DNA from: Streptomyces sp. NBC_01314
GTDB lineage: Bacteria > Actinomycetota > Actinomycetes > Streptomycetales > Streptomycetaceae
NCBI RefSeq assembly: GCF_041435215.1
Contig: NZ_CP108394.1
Location: forward strand, 9,424,001 to 9,488,000
Length of the DNA: 64,000 nt
Direction of reading: 5' to 3'
The notes under the pieces were generated by a model, which worked only from the letters and a program-made list of their open reading frames with translations, did no database searches and was not told where the DNA came from. Made by a program: the position numbers and the translations under genes. This document shows positions 9,485 to 17,941 of this stretch, piece by piece. Each line of letters opens with the position of its first letter. The stretch's first letter is position 1.

Positions 9485-9522
9485 CCGTCGGGGGCGGCGG
9501 AGAGCTCCGCCGCCCCCGACGG
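9485..9522 (-). terminator. Strong hairpin after the NlpC/P60 gene
   Basis: Two 18-nt arms (CCGTCGGGGGCGGCGGAG and its exact complement) with a 2-nt loop lie 4 nt past the stop of the hydrolase gene. There is no T-run, which is usual for Streptomyces terminators. It may also end transcripts arriving from the other side. Confidence 0.75.
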
Positions 9523-9526
9523 TGAG

Positions 9527-10000
9527 TCAGCGGACCCGGCCGTACCAGACGCTGTTCGTCCAGAGCTTCTGCAGCCGGACGACGTCACCCGTCTTCGGCG
9601 AGTGCCAGATCTTTCCCTTCCCCGCGTAGATACCGACGTGGTAGACGCTCGATCCGGAGTGGAAGAAGACGAGGTCTCCGAGTTTGCGGCTGCTCGCGGA
9701 GATGTGCTTCGTCTTGTTGTACTGCTGCTGAGCAGTACGGGGCAGCTTCTTGCCCGCCTTCTTGAACGAGTAGAGCGTCAGCCCTGAGCAGTCGAACCTG
9801 CCCGGGCCCGTGGCGCCGTACTTGTAAGGGGAGCCCTTCTTGGAAGCCGCGACCTTGAGTGCCTTCGACGCCAAGGTGGCGGCCTCGGCGTCGGATGCGA
9901 CGCCCGGTACCACGATGCTGCCGCTCACTGCGGCGATGGTGAGAGCCGAGGCCGTACCGGCCCGGGTCAACAGCGACGGGACACGATTCAGCGCAGACAT
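9527..10000 (-). CDS. Secreted NlpC/P60 family peptidoglycan hydrolase
   Basis: A 157-residue precursor. Residues 1-41 look like a signal peptide (LTIAAVSGSIVVPGVASDAEA). The mature part is a single NlpC/P60 domain with Cys71 in FDCSGL, His121 in YHVGIYAG and His133 in IWHSP, so the Cys-His-His set of this D,L-endopeptidase family is complete. It should cut peptide stems of peptidoglycan outside the cell. The start at 10000 has a gaaggg ribosome site. The 5' leader carries a ydaO-type c-di-AMP riboswitch, a known arrangement for actinobacterial cell-wall hydrolases. Confidence 0.9.
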   Translation of the reverse strand: MSALNRVPSLLTRAGTASALTIAAVSGSIVVPGVASDAEAATLASKALKVAASKKGSPYKYGATGPGRFDCSGLTLYSFKKAGKKLPRTAQQQYNKTKHISASSRKLGDLVFFHSGSSVYHVGIYAGKGKIWHSPKTGDVVRLQKLWTNSVWYGRVR

Positions 10001-10014
10001 GCGCAACCCTTCGT

Positions 10015-10180
10015 CAGCCGCCTGTGAAGGATGACCTGTCGGATTCGGGCTGACAAAGTTGCCCGGCCGCTGACGCGGCTTCACCCCAAGGGCTGCTCGG
10101 CGCGGTCATGGTCCGACCGTTCCGGCGACCCGTCGTGCTGGGTCCTCCACTCCTGCCGATGCACTTCTGTCGACCGGTCA
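10015..10180 (-). ncRNA. c-di-AMP riboswitch (ydaO/yuaA type)
   Basis: Read on the minus strand, the leader of the NlpC/P60 gene contains CTTGGGGTGAAGCCGCG near 10076-10092. This is followed by CAGCCCGAATCCGACAGGTC near 10035-10054 and a CAGGCGG close (10018-10024). An upstream GGCAGGAGTGGAGGACCC block lies near 10141-10158. Order and spacing match the conserved core of ydaO riboswitches as I recall them. Binding of c-di-AMP would normally switch the hydrolase off. Exact ends need a covariance model. Confidence 0.78.
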
Positions 10181-10545
10181 TCCGGGCGGCGGCAGGACTC
10201 GGCGTCCACCCGGATCGCCCCGCCGCTGCGGCGGGGGCTTGTCGTCAGGAAGGGATCTTGGCGCACTGAAGTCCGAAAATCCCAACGGAACCGGGGATTT
10301 GTGGTCTTACTCACCACTCACCCGTTCGGGTGGACAGGATGTTTTCGGCTGTTGTGTCCCAGTGGTCGAGGAGGTCCGCACCAGCACGGGAATGAGGTGT
10401 TCCGGCCATGTACCAGGCGTGTTGCGCAACTTCACAGGTCCTCACGACGTATGGGCCGATGGGTCGATCGTGGTAGACCGTCCGGAGGTTGCGAAGGCCG
10501 GACCGGACGCTCCGTCAGTAGTACGGCGAGCGACCCGGGATCGGT
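10181..10545. other. Non-coding stretch upstream of the riboswitch
   Basis: No coding gene was recognised. It should contain the promoter of the riboswitch/NlpC transcript. A GC hairpin (gccccgccgc ... gcggcggggg) lies at 10217-10238. The part near 10255-10330 is less GC-rich than the surroundings, as expected for a regulatory region. Confidence 0.35.
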
Positions 10546-10863
10546 TCAGGCGGGCGAGTCCTCCGGCTCCGGCGGCAGCGCCACCCGGCCGGCCCTTCGC
10601 TCGCCGTCGAGGACCCGCAGGGCGCGCGCGAGCGTCGGGGCGTGCACCTCGTTCTCTCCGCGTCTGTGCATCTGTTCGAGCGCGTCGCGCAGAGCGGTCG
10701 CCTTGGCGACGAGTGCCTGCGCCGCCCGCAACCCGCGGTACGTGTCGCCCGGGCGGGCCGGATTGATCCGGCCGAGCAGATCGACCACGTCGAGATAACA
10801 GTCGATCAGCTCCGCCTCGGCCCGCGTGAGTGCCGGCAGCGGTGGCAGTTCGGGTGGGAGCAT
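10546..10863 (-). CDS. Hypothetical protein downstream of clpP
   Basis: A 105-residue, largely helical, soluble protein that I do not recognise. It begins MLPPELPPLPALTRAEAELI, has an Arg- and Ala-rich helical middle (GLRAAQALVAKATALRDALE) and ends PPEPEDSPA. It starts 7 nt after the clpP stop on the same strand, so the two are almost certainly co-transcribed and probably coupled. No signal peptide or membrane segment is seen. A role as a ClpP partner is only suggested by position. Confidence 0.6.
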   Translation of the reverse strand: MLPPELPPLPALTRAEAELIDCYLDVVDLLGRINPARPGDTYRGLRAAQALVAKATALRDALEQMHRRGENEVHAPTLARALRVLDGERRAGRVALPPEPEDSPA

Positions 10864-10870
10864 CCGCGCC

Positions 10871-11527
10871 TCACTCCGCGCCAGGGAGGGTGTGCGAGGT
10901 CTTGCGGCTCCGGACCACCCGGTCGGCGAGGCCGTACTCCACCGCCGCCTCGGCGTCGAGGAACTTGTCCCGCTCGATGTCGGCACTGATCCGCTTTGGG
11001 CTCTGTCCCGTGTGCCGGACGAGCATCTCCTCCAGCTTCCGGCGGTCGCGCGTCAGCTCCTCGGCCTGGATCGCCAGATCGCTCGCCTGCCCTTCGATCC
11101 GCTCTGCCAGCGCCGGCTGGTGGATCAGCACGCGCGCCCCCGGCAGCATGAACCGCTTGCCCGGCGTGCCCGCCGCCAGCAGCACCGCGGCGGCCGACCC
11201 CGCCTGCCCCAGGCAGATGGTCTCCACATCACAGGTGACGTACCGGATCGTGTCGTAGAGCGCCGTCATCGCGCTGAACGAGCCGCCGGGCGAGTTGATG
11301 TACAGCGCGATGTCGCGGTCCGGCGACTGGTATTCGAGGTACATGAACTGCGCCATCACATCGTTCGCCGACGTGTCGTCGATCTGCGTCCCGAGGAACA
11401 CGATCCGTTCTTCCAGCAGCTTCGAGTACGGGTCCGTCGTTCGGTGACCCGCGCTGGTGCGCTCGGTGAACTGGGGCAGCACATGACGGGCCGCCGGTTG
11501 ACGGGCCGCCGGTCGGTTCGCGGGCAT
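10871..11527 (-). CDS. clpP: ATP-dependent Clp protease proteolytic subunit, solitary paralogue
   Basis: ClpP forms the proteolytic chamber used with a Clp ATPase. The catalytic triad is complete: Ser111 in GQAGSAAA, His136 in LIHQP and Asp187 in IERDKF, with spacing like E. coli ClpP. The 218 residues include about 30 N-terminal residues that are probably a propeptide. Streptomyces have several clpP genes, usually as pairs; here only one is present, followed by a small unknown gene, so this is one of the extra paralogues. The start has a GAGGAGG ribosome site. A 17-bp palindrome lies 25 nt upstream. Confidence 0.9.
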   Translation of the reverse strand: MPANRPAARQPAARHVLPQFTERTSAGHRTTDPYSKLLEERIVFLGTQIDDTSANDVMAQFMYLEYQSPDRDIALYINSPGGSFSAMTALYDTIRYVTCDVETICLGQAGSAAAVLLAAGTPGKRFMLPGARVLIHQPALAERIEGQASDLAIQAEELTRDRRKLEEMLVRHTGQSPKRISADIERDKFLDAEAAVEYGLADRVVRSRKTSHTLPGAE

Positions 11528-11551
11528 GGGCGCGCCTCCTCTGATTGACTT

Positions 11552-11568
11552 CTGTACAGAATGTACAG
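11552..11568 (-). promoter_or_regulatory. 17-bp palindromic operator upstream of clpP
   Basis: CTGTACA-GAA-TGTACAG is a perfect inverted repeat with 7-nt arms. A second overlapping palindrome, TTCTGTACAGAA, occupies 11550-11561. It lies between the clpP ribosome site and its likely promoter. Extra Streptomyces clpP operons are known to be regulated (ClgR and PopR families), but this sequence was not matched to a named box. Confidence 0.6.
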
Positions 11569-11605
11569 GGCGTACGAGGTGGCGGGGAGGGGATCGGAAG
11601 AAAGA

Positions 11606-11638
11606 CGGCGCCCCGGACCGAGATGGTCCGAGGCGCCG
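11606..11638. terminator. Long GC hairpin between clpP and the antitoxin gene
   Basis: CGGCGCC-C-CGGACC, a 5-nt loop, then GGTCCG-A-GGCGCCG forms a nearly perfect stem with one mismatch pair. It lies upstream of both divergent genes, so it is either a terminator of leftover transcription, part of the clpP leader, or an attenuator-like structure. Confidence 0.5.
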
Positions 11639-11835
11639 TGGAGTTTCCGTCGCCGGTCACTCCGGAGATCTCCATCGTGAAGCCGATCTTCAAATGGTTC
11701 TCCCCCTCCGTTCGGTTGTCATGGGCACCTCCTGCGGGAGGTCGACCCCGATCGTGCGAACCGAGTGATAGCCGTGGGCCGGAATCGGATCTTCCACTCA
11801 GGGCGGTGCGCGGCACCCGGTCTAAGCTGGACTCC

Positions 11836-12114
11836 ATGGCCTACGAGATTCCGGTGACGCAAGCCAGGGCTGAGCTCGCCGAACTGATCAACCGCGTGGT
11901 CTACGGCGGTGAGCGCGTCGTCGTCACGCGGCACGGAAAGCCCCTCGTCGCCCTGGTCTCCGCCGCCGACCTGGAGCAGCTCGAAGCGCTCCAGGAACCC
12001 GCCGAGGAGCCGGTGATCCACGCGGTCGCCGCCGTCCGCGAGGTCGCGTCGGCACCGCGGGAACAGCAGCGGTTCGGGATCACGGCGGAGCATCGGGGGA
12101 CGGGCGCCTCGTAG
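11836..12114 (+). CDS. Phd/YefM family antitoxin, no toxin partner visible
   Basis: A 92-residue protein with the Phd/YefM pattern MAYEIPVTQARAELAELINR, then VVVTRHGKPLVALVSAADLE. This N-terminal part dimerises and binds DNA, while the C-terminal part normally wraps the toxin. In type II modules a RelE/Doc-like toxin follows directly. Here the next 780 nt hold no intact gene, so the antitoxin appears orphaned and may act as a stand-alone autorepressor. The ATG at 11836 gives the expected N-terminus. Confidence 0.85.
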   Translation: MAYEIPVTQARAELAELINRVVYGGERVVVTRHGKPLVALVSAADLEQLEALQEPAEEPVIHAVAAVREVASAPREQQRFGITAEHRGTGAS

Positions 12115-12894
12115 GGTGGCAGGCCCGTAAGAGCCCGCACCCTGCTTGACATGTTGTCCAGGGGAATCACTCTCAGGGCCGAGCGCGGCCCATCAGGTCA
12201 GGGTGAGGGCGGCGGCGCTACCGAAGAACGGCACCGAGCGGAGCGGCGACGCACTCGCCTCCGGCGGAAGCCGCTCATGGCCGCCGAACAGGCGTCGCCA
12301 TCGTTGCCGCCGAACATACATCGCCATCGTTGCGGTGGACCCGGCCCGCACCAGCCGGTGGGGTGCCCAGCACTGGCAGAAAGCACTGATCATCTCCACC
12401 CGCAACATTTCCCGGCACGATGCGGCGAGCATGGCAGTCGGGCGACGCGCTCTCGGCTCCCGACCCGGCGGCGGACGGCACCGTCCCATCCCGACCGGAG
12501 TGATCGTGGTGGCCATCGGACCGTCCAGGCCGGACCAGAGGCCCGGCGTCGTGAGGAAACCCGCCCCACCTGCCCGGACCGCGCACCGGATGCGCGCCGC
12601 CGGACCGCGCACCGGATTGCGCGCCGCCGGACTGTGGAGCGAAAGCGGGTGACCGGCGTGCCCAGCACCGTTCGGGGCGCGCGGCTGAGCACGGGTCCTG
12701 GCAACTGGACTCACTCAGGGCTTCGCGGCCCGGTACACGCTCTTCGGCGACGTGCGGATCCAGGTGGTCGAACCGGGCGTGAAGGCGCTGATGAGCATGG
12801 GGGACCGGGCGCCCGGAAGTGAGCGGAACGACCCGAATCGGTACGTGGAGCGTCCCGTGTGGACGGGGATCGACACGCGGCCGATCACGGTCCG
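12115..12894. other. Decayed, repeat-bearing region without an intact gene
   Basis: Frames exist on both strands but none has a recognisable family. Tandem copies of a 26/27-nt unit (ccggaccgcgcaccggat, then gcgcgccg) occupy 12574-12626. A 13-nt direct repeat, tcgccatcgttgc, occurs twice in 12294-12337. Around 12704-12830 a plus frame reads ATGLTQGFAARYTLFGDVRI and continues to MSMGDRAPG, which looks like a C-terminal gene remnant of unknown identity. The toxin expected next to the antitoxin may have been lost here. Confidence 0.4.
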
Positions 12895-12911
12895 GTTAAC
12901 GTCGCCGAAAC
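12895..12911 (+). promoter_or_regulatory. GlnR-box-like site upstream of ureA
   Basis: GTTAAC-gtcgcc-GAAAC resembles the half-box pair of the actinomycete nitrogen regulator GlnR (gTnAc-n6-GAAAc), about 100 nt before ureA. A possible -10 (TAGCCT) follows near 12922. Urease is a known GlnR-controlled function in Streptomyces; the match here is by eye and the first half-site is imperfect. Confidence 0.5.
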
Positions 12912-13010
12912 GCCACCCAATTAGCCTGCGGCCACGCCACCAGCGAATTTGCCCGGTGGCGAGGCAACCGGACCCCGCACGGTCCGGAGCGAGGATGTGA
13001 GGTGGACGCC

Positions 13011-13313
13011 GTGCAACTGACCCCGCACGAGCAGGAGAGGCTGCTGATCCATGTGGCGGCCGACGTGGCGGAGAAGCGCCGGGCCCGCGGGCTGAAGCTG
13101 AACCACCCCGAGGCCGTCGCGCTCATCACCGCGCACCTCCTCGAAGGCGCGCGGGACGGCCGTACGGTCGCCGAACTCATGGTGTCCGGGCGGCAGTTGC
13201 TCACCCGGGACGATGTCATGGAGGGCATCCCCGAGATGATCCACGACGTCCAGGTCGAGGCGACCTTCCCGGACGGCACCAAGCTCGTCACCGTCCACGA
13301 CCCGATCGTCTGA
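13011..13313 (+). CDS. ureA: Urease subunit gamma
   Basis: The 100-residue gamma subunit of nickel urease, which hydrolyses urea to ammonia and carbamate in the cytoplasm. The family signature is complete: [41 protein letters not shown] and VTVHDPI. The GTG at 13011 gives the standard N-terminus (MQLTP) with a gaggtgg ribosome site; a GTG at 13002 would add three residues. First gene of ureA-B-C-F-G-D. Urease feeds ammonia into nitrogen metabolism, and a GlnR-like box lies upstream. Confidence 0.95.
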   Translation: MQLTPHEQERLLIHVAADVAEKRRARGLKLNHPEAVALITAHLLEGARDGRTVAELMVSGRQLLTRDDVMEGIPEMIHDVQVEATFPDGTKLVTVHDPIV

Positions 13314-13322
13314 GGGGCCTCG

Positions 13323-13634
13323 ATGATTCCCGGAGAGATCCTCTTCGCCGAGGACCCGATCGTGTACAACGAGGGCCGTGAGATCACCCGGCTCACCGTC
13401 CTCAACGCCGCCGACCGGCCCGTCCAGGTCGGCTCCCACTACCACTTCGCCGAGGCCAACCCCGGCCTGGAGTTCGACCGTGCCGCCGCGCGTGGCAAGC
13501 GGCTGAACGTCGCCGCCGGCACCGCCGTGCGCTTCGAGCCCGGGATCCCCGTCGACGTGGAACTCGTCCCGCTCGCCGGCGCCCGAGTCGTGCCCGGACT
13601 GCGCGGGGAGACCGGAGGTGCCCTCGATGCCTGA
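13323..13634 (+). CDS. ureB: Urease subunit beta
   Basis: The 103-residue beta subunit, a structural part of the urease trimer. It begins MIPGEILF and contains [39 protein letters not shown] and [10 protein letters not shown], all hallmarks of UreB. Separate ureA and ureB genes are the usual bacterial state. It starts 9 nt after ureA and its last 8 nt overlap ureC, so the three structural genes are translationally linked. Confidence 0.95.
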   Translation: MIPGEILFAEDPIVYNEGREITRLTVLNAADRPVQVGSHYHFAEANPGLEFDRAAARGKRLNVAAGTAVRFEPGIPVDVELVPLAGARVVPGLRGETGGALDA

Positions 13635-15348
13635 GATCTCACGTGCCGCGTACGCGGACCTGTTCGGCCCCACCACCGGTGACCGCATCCGGCTCGCCGA
13701 CACCGATCTGCTCGTCGAGATCGAGGAGGACCGTTCCGGTGGGCCCGGACTCGCCGGTGACGAGGCCGTGTTCGGCGGTGGCAAGGTCATCCGCGAATCC
13801 ATGGGCCAGGCGCGCGCTACGCGCGCAGAGGGCACCCCGGACACGGTCATCACCGGTGCGGTGATCATCGACCACTGGGGCATCGTCAAGGCCGACATCG
13901 GCATCCGCGACGGCCGGATCACCGGCATCGGCAAGGCAGGCAACCCCGACACCATGGACGGGATCCATCCCGACCTGGTCATCGGCCCCGAGACGGAGAT
14001 CATCGCGGGCAACGGGCGGATCGTCACCGCCGGCGCCATCGACGCCCACGTCCACTTCATCTGCCCGCAGATCGCCGACGAGGCGCTGTCGTCCGGTGTC
14101 ACGACCCTGGTCGGCGGCGGTACGGGACCGGCTGAGGGCTCGAAGGCCACGACCGTCACCCCCGGCCCCTGGCACCTCGCCCGGATGCTGGAGGCGATGG
14201 AGCAGTACCCGCTGAACATCGGCTTCCTCGGCAAGGGCAACACGGTCTCGCACGAGGCGATGCTGTCCCAGATCCGGGGCGGGGCGCTCGGTCTGAAGCT
14301 GCACGAGGACTGGGGGTCGACCCCGGCCGTCATCGACGCGTCCCTGACCGTCGCCGAGCGGACGGGCATCCAGGTCGCCATCCACACGGACACGCTGAAC
14401 GAGGCCGGGTTCGTCGGTGACACACTCGCCGCGATCGCCGGACGCGGCATCCACGCGTACCACACCGAAGGTGCCGGCGGCGGGCACGCGCCCGACATCA
14501 TGACCGTGGTGTCCGAGCCGCACGTCCTGCCCAGCTCCACCAACCCGACCCGGCCCTACACCGTCAACACCGCCGAGGAACACCTCGACATGCTGATGGT
14601 CTGCCACCACCTGAACGCGGCCGTGCCGGAGGACCTCGCGTTCGCCGAGTCCCGCATCCGGCCGTCCACCATCGGCGCCGAGGACATACTCCACGACCTG
14701 GGCGCCATCTCGATCATCTCCTCGGACGCGCAGGCCATGGGGCGGGTCGGCGAGGTCATCCTGCGCACCTGGCAGACCGCGCACGTGATGAAGCGACGGC
14801 GGGGTGCGTTGCCGGGTGACGGCCGGGCGGACAATCGCCGAGTACGTCGATATGTCGCCAAGTACACGATCAACCCCGCCCTCGCGCAGGGGCTCGCCCG
14901 TGAGATCGGCTCCGTCGAGACGGGCAAGCTGGCGGACCTCGTCGTCTGGGAGCCCGCGTTCTTCGGCGTCAAGCCGCAACTCGTGATCAAGGGCGGGCAG
15001 ATCGCGTACGCGCAGATGGGTGACGCGAACGCCTCCATCCCCACCCCGCAGCCGATCCTCCCGCGTCCCATGTTCGGGGCCATCGGGCGGGCGCCCGCCT
15101 CGAACTCGTTCAACTTCGTGGCGCCGCTCGCCATCGAGGACGGGCTGGCGGAGCGACTCTCGCTGGGCAAACGGTTCGTCGCCATCGAGTCGACCCGTGG
15201 GGTCACCAAGGCCGACATGCGCGAGAACGACGCGCGGCCCGAGGTGCGCGTCGACCCCGACAGCTTCGCCGTGCACATCGACGGGGAGTTGGTGGAGGCG
15301 ACACCGGCCGCCGAACTGCCCATGGCGCAGCGGTACTTCCTCTTCTGA
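13627..15348 (+). CDS. ureC: Urease subunit alpha (catalytic)
   Basis: The catalytic subunit of urease, 573 residues. All active-site residues are in place with a constant +7 offset to the Klebsiella enzyme: His141 and His143 (AHVHF), the carbamylated Lys224 (GLKLHEDWG), His253 (AIHTDT), His279 ([14 protein letters not shown]), flap Cys326 (MVCHHL) and Asp367 (SSDAQA). It should therefore be active once loaded with two nickel ions by UreF/G/D. The ATG at 13627 overlaps ureB by 8 nt. Its stop codon is the first base group of a 21-bp tandem repeat that runs up to ureF. Confidence 0.97.
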   Translation: MPEISRAAYADLFGPTTGDRIRLADTDLLVEIEEDRSGGPGLAGDEAVFGGGKVIRESMGQARATRAEGTPDTVITGAVIIDHWGIVKADIGIRDGRITGIGKAGNPDTMDGIHPDLVIGPETEIIAGNGRIVTAGAIDAHVHFICPQIADEALSSGVTTLVGGGTGPAEGSKATTVTPGPWHLARMLEAMEQYPLNIGFLGKGNTVSHEAMLSQIRGGALGLKLHEDWGSTPAVIDASLTVAERTGIQVAIHTDTLNEAGFVGDTLAAIAGRGIHAYHTEGAGGGHAPDIMTVVSEPHVLPSSTNPTRPYTVNTAEEHLDMLMVCHHLNAAVPEDLAFAESRIRPSTIGAEDILHDLGAISIISSDAQAMGRVGEVILRTWQTAHVMKRRRGALPGDGRADNRRVRRYVAKYTINPALAQGLAREIGSVETGKLADLVVWEPAFFGVKPQLVIKGGQIAYAQMGDANASIPTPQPILPRPMFGAIGRAPASNSFNFVAPLAIEDGLAERLSLGKRFVAIESTRGVTKADMRENDARPEVRVDPDSFAVHIDGELVEATPAAELPMAQRYFLF

Positions 15349-15425
15349 TGGCCGAGGTGGGATGGGTGATGTCCGAGGTGGGACGCGTGATGTCCGGGAC
15401 GCGACGCCTGATGCCCGGGGTCCCA
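15346..15425 (+). repeat. Four 21-bp tandem repeats, possible leader peptide between ureC and ureF
   Basis: Four units begin TGATG (15346, 15367, 15388, 15409). The first three are 21 bp each; the second reads TGATGTCCGAGGTGGGACGC. The ureC stop TGA overlaps an ATG at 15348. That ATG opens a 28-codon frame made of repeated heptads ([28 protein letters not shown]) which stops at 15434, just past the ureF start. This could couple ureF translation to ureC, or it could be chance periodicity within a short gap. Confidence 0.6.
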
Positions 15426-15426
15426 G

Positions 15427-16101
15427 TTGTCTAGGGCGGCGCTTCTCGTCCTGGCCGACGGCCGGTTTCCCGCCGGAGGGCATGCGCACTCCGGCGGGGC
15501 CGAGGCGGCCGTCAAGGCCGGGCTGATCACCGGGGCGGAGGGGCTGGAGGCGTTCTGCCGGGGGAGGTTGCACACGGCCGGGCTGGTGTCGGCGGCGCTG
15601 GCCGCCGCTGCCGCGTCCGGGGTGGATCCGTCGGCCCTGGACGCCGCCGCCGATGCGCGGACACCGTCGGTCGCCCTGCGGGTCGCTTCGCGCAGGCTCG
15701 GGCGGCAGTTGATGCGGGCGGGGCGGGCGACCTGGCCGTCGCGGGAACTGGACGCGCTGGCACGGGAGTTCCCCAAGGGGGCGCATCAGCCGGTCGTGCT
15801 GGGGGTGGTGGCCCGGGCGGCCGGGTTGGGGCCGGACGACGCGGCGTACTGCTCCGTGTACGAGAGTGTGAGCGGGGCGGCGAGTGCGACGGTGCGGTTG
15901 CTGAGTCTTGATCCGTTCGATGCGACCGGGGTGTTGGCGCGGTTGGCTCCCGAGATGGATGTGGTGGTGGGGGCGGCGGTCGATGCGGCGCGGGAGGTGG
16001 CTGTTGCCGGGGTGGGGAGTCTGCCTGCCGCTTCCGCGCCCTTGTTGGAGATCCATGCGGAGGTGCATGCGGCTTGGCCTGTGCGGTTGTTCGCGTCCTG
16101 A
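15427..16101 (+). CDS. ureF: Urease accessory protein UreF
   Basis: UreF joins UreD and UreG in the complex that activates urease and checks the GTPase step of UreG. The 224 residues show the family pattern [19 protein letters not shown] at the start, then [31 protein letters not shown] and a C-terminal [15 protein letters not shown]. The only start giving this N-terminus is the TTG at 15427, which overlaps the end of the repeat-encoded leader frame. No ATG or GTG lies in frame upstream before the stop. Confidence 0.9.
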   Translation: MSRAALLVLADGRFPAGGHAHSGGAEAAVKAGLITGAEGLEAFCRGRLHTAGLVSAALAAAAASGVDPSALDAAADARTPSVALRVASRRLGRQLMRAGRATWPSRELDALAREFPKGAHQPVVLGVVARAAGLGPDDAAYCSVYESVSGAASATVRLLSLDPFDATGVLARLAPEMDVVVGAAVDAAREVAVAGVGSLPAASAPLLEIHAEVHAAWPVRLFAS

Positions 16102-16158
16102 GTTCTCGCCCCCGCCGCCCCTACCCGTCCCATCCTCAAGGGGCTGCGCCCCTTGGAC

Positions 16159-16255
16159 CCCCACCTGCGCGTCCGTCGTGGTTACTCGCGCGTTCCCCGC
16201 GCCCCTGAGGGCCTGCGGCCCCTCAGGGGCGCGGGGAACCGCGCGACCAGAACCC
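16159..16255 (+). repeat. Dispersed palindromic element, copy 2 (both arms)
   Basis: Contains GCGTTCCCCGCGCCCCTGAG and, after a short GC loop, the mirror arm ctcaggggcgcggggaac. The flank gcgtccgtcgtggttactcg matches the flank of the other copies. It lies between ureF and ureG, the only large gap in the urease operon, and could form a very stable hairpin that lowers downstream expression. Confidence 0.65.
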
Positions 16256-16285
16256 ACTCATCACAGCCCATCCAGGAGCCCACTC

Positions 16286-16969
16286 ATGCATCTCGACCAC
16301 ACCCACTCCCACGACGGCCCCGCAGCTGTCGGTGCTGACGCGCGGCGTCCCGACGGCACTCGCCGGGCTCTGCGTATCGGGCTCGGTGGGCCCGTCGGGT
16401 CCGGTAAGACCGCCACCGTCGCCGCGCTCTGCCGGGCGCTGCGGGACGAGTTGACGCTGGCGGTCGTGACGAACGACATCTACACGCGCGAGGACGCCGA
16501 GTTCCTGCTCCGGGAGGCCGTGTTGCCGCCGGAGCGGATCACGGCGGTGGAGACGGGGGCGTGCCCGCACACCGCGATCAGGGACGACATCTCCGCGAAC
16601 CTCGAAGCGGTGGAGGATCTGGAGGACGAGGTCGGGCCGCTCGATCTCGTTCTCGTCGAGTCCGGGGGTGACAACCTCACCGCCACCTTCTCCAAGGGGC
16701 TCGTCGACGCGCAGATCTTCGTCATCGACGTGGCCGGCGGGGACGACATTCCGCGGAAGGGCGGGCCCGGCGTCACCACCGCCGACCTGCTCGTCGTCAA
16801 CAAGACCGACCTCGCGCCGTACGTCGGGTCCGACCTGGCCCGGATGGCCGCGGACGCGAAGGCGCAGCGGGCGGAGCTGCCGGTGGTGTTCCAGTCGTTG
16901 CGGAGTGAGGCCGGGGTCGGCGACGTCGCCGCGTGGGTGCGGGAGAGGTTCGCGGAGTGGACGGCATGA
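16286..16969 (+). CDS. ureG: Urease accessory GTPase UreG
   Basis: UreG is the GTPase that delivers nickel to urease. It has a P-loop ([12 protein letters not shown], about residues 32-43), the metal-binding Cys-Pro-His motif in [14 protein letters not shown], the [17 protein letters not shown] segment and a GTP-specificity [10 protein letters not shown] motif. The N-terminus is His-rich (HLDHTHSHD), which may store or bind nickel. That is relevant because no ureE metallochaperone gene is present in the cluster. Length 227 residues. The stop overlaps the ureD start (ATGA). Confidence 0.95.
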   Translation: MHLDHTHSHDGPAAVGADARRPDGTRRALRIGLGGPVGSGKTATVAALCRALRDELTLAVVTNDIYTREDAEFLLREAVLPPERITAVETGACPHTAIRDDISANLEAVEDLEDEVGPLDLVLVESGGDNLTATFSKGLVDAQIFVIDVAGGDDIPRKGGPGVTTADLLVVNKTDLAPYVGSDLARMAADAKAQRAELPVVFQSLRSEAGVGDVAAWVRERFAEWTA

Positions 16970-17766
16970 CGGCGGCGGCCGGAGAGGTGACGGTGAACGG
17001 GGGTGGGGGGACCACCGGTGTCAGGGCCACCGCACGGATCGCGGCCCGCGTCGATGGGCGCGGTGGTACGGCGCTGCCCGTGCTGGAGAGCGACGGGCCC
17101 CTGGCGCTGCGCCGCACCCGGGGCAGCGGCGACGAGGCGCGGGTCATGCTGGTCGGGGCCATGAGCGGGCCGCTCGGCGGGGATCGGTTCGCCGTCGAGG
17201 TGGAGGTCGGCGAGGGGGCCCGGCTGCGCGTCGGGTCGGCCGCCGCGACGATCGCGTTGCCGGGGCAGGCCAAGGGCGAGGCACAGTACGGTGTGCGGAT
17301 CGATGTCGCCGCCGGAGGCGAACTGCGCTGGCTGCCCGAGCAGTTGATCTCCGTCAAGGGCAGTGATCTGCGGGTGTCGACGCGGGTGGAACTCGCTGTC
17401 GGGGCGCGGCTGGTGTTCCGGGAGGAGCAGGTGCTCGGACGTGCGGGGGAGGAGTCCGGGCGGCTCACCAGCCGGCTCAGTGTGTGGTCGGGCGGGCGGC
17501 CGTTGCTCGATCAGCAGGTGGGGTGCGGGCCGGGGGCTCCCGGCGGCTGGGACGGGCCCGCCGTGCTGGGCGGGTTCCGGGCCCTGGGGCAACTCGTCGT
17601 CGTACGGCCCGAGTTCGCCGATCGGGTGCCCGAGCCGAGGGTGTTGGGGGAGAGTGCCGCGCTCACACCGCTCGCCGGACCCGCCGTACTGGTCAGCGCC
17701 CTCGCACCCGACGCGCTGCGGCTACGGCGCGTGCTCGACGAAGCCCTTGCCGAGCTGGATGGTTGA
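16966..17766 (+). CDS. ureD: Urease accessory protein UreD
   Basis: UreD (UreH) binds apo-urease and docks the UreF-UreG complex. The 266 residues show [56 protein letters not shown] and [17 protein letters not shown], the usual pattern of high-GC UreD proteins. It starts in the ureG stop codon and is the last gene of the operon. UreD is the most variable accessory protein, so identity rests partly on position. Confidence 0.9.
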   Translation: MTAAAGEVTVNGGGGTTGVRATARIAARVDGRGGTALPVLESDGPLALRRTRGSGDEARVMLVGAMSGPLGGDRFAVEVEVGEGARLRVGSAAATIALPGQAKGEAQYGVRIDVAAGGELRWLPEQLISVKGSDLRVSTRVELAVGARLVFREEQVLGRAGEESGRLTSRLSVWSGGRPLLDQQVGCGPGAPGGWDGPAVLGGFRALGQLVVVRPEFADRVPEPRVLGESAALTPLAGPAVLVSALAPDALRLRRVLDEALAELDG

Positions 17767-17941
17767 GGAGCAGTTGAAGACCAGTTGAAGAGTGCCTGAA
17801 CCGGGCATCCGCTGAACGGGACTTTCCGTACCGGTTATCGGATTGGTAAAGAACGGTTCACCCCCTGTTCCTGGATGCCTCACAGGTACGAGGATCCCCG
17901 TGACCATTTGATTCTTCGAACGATGTACGGGGAGTTTCCTC

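Noticed and set aside
10217..10238. GC hairpin as a terminator of the riboswitch transcript
   Set aside because: It lies upstream of the aptamer on the minus strand, so it cannot be its expression platform. Kept only as an unassigned hairpin.
12193..12714. Minus-strand frame in the decayed region
   Set aside because: It has some non-random stretches (MLRVEMISAFCQCWAPH) but no recognisable domain, no ribosome site and overlapping tandem repeats, so it was left as possible remnant DNA rather than a gene.
13639..16257. 872-codon minus-strand frame opposite ureC and ureF
   Set aside because: Low-complexity Arg/Gly/Pro/His sequence mirroring a fully conserved urease operon. No independent evidence.
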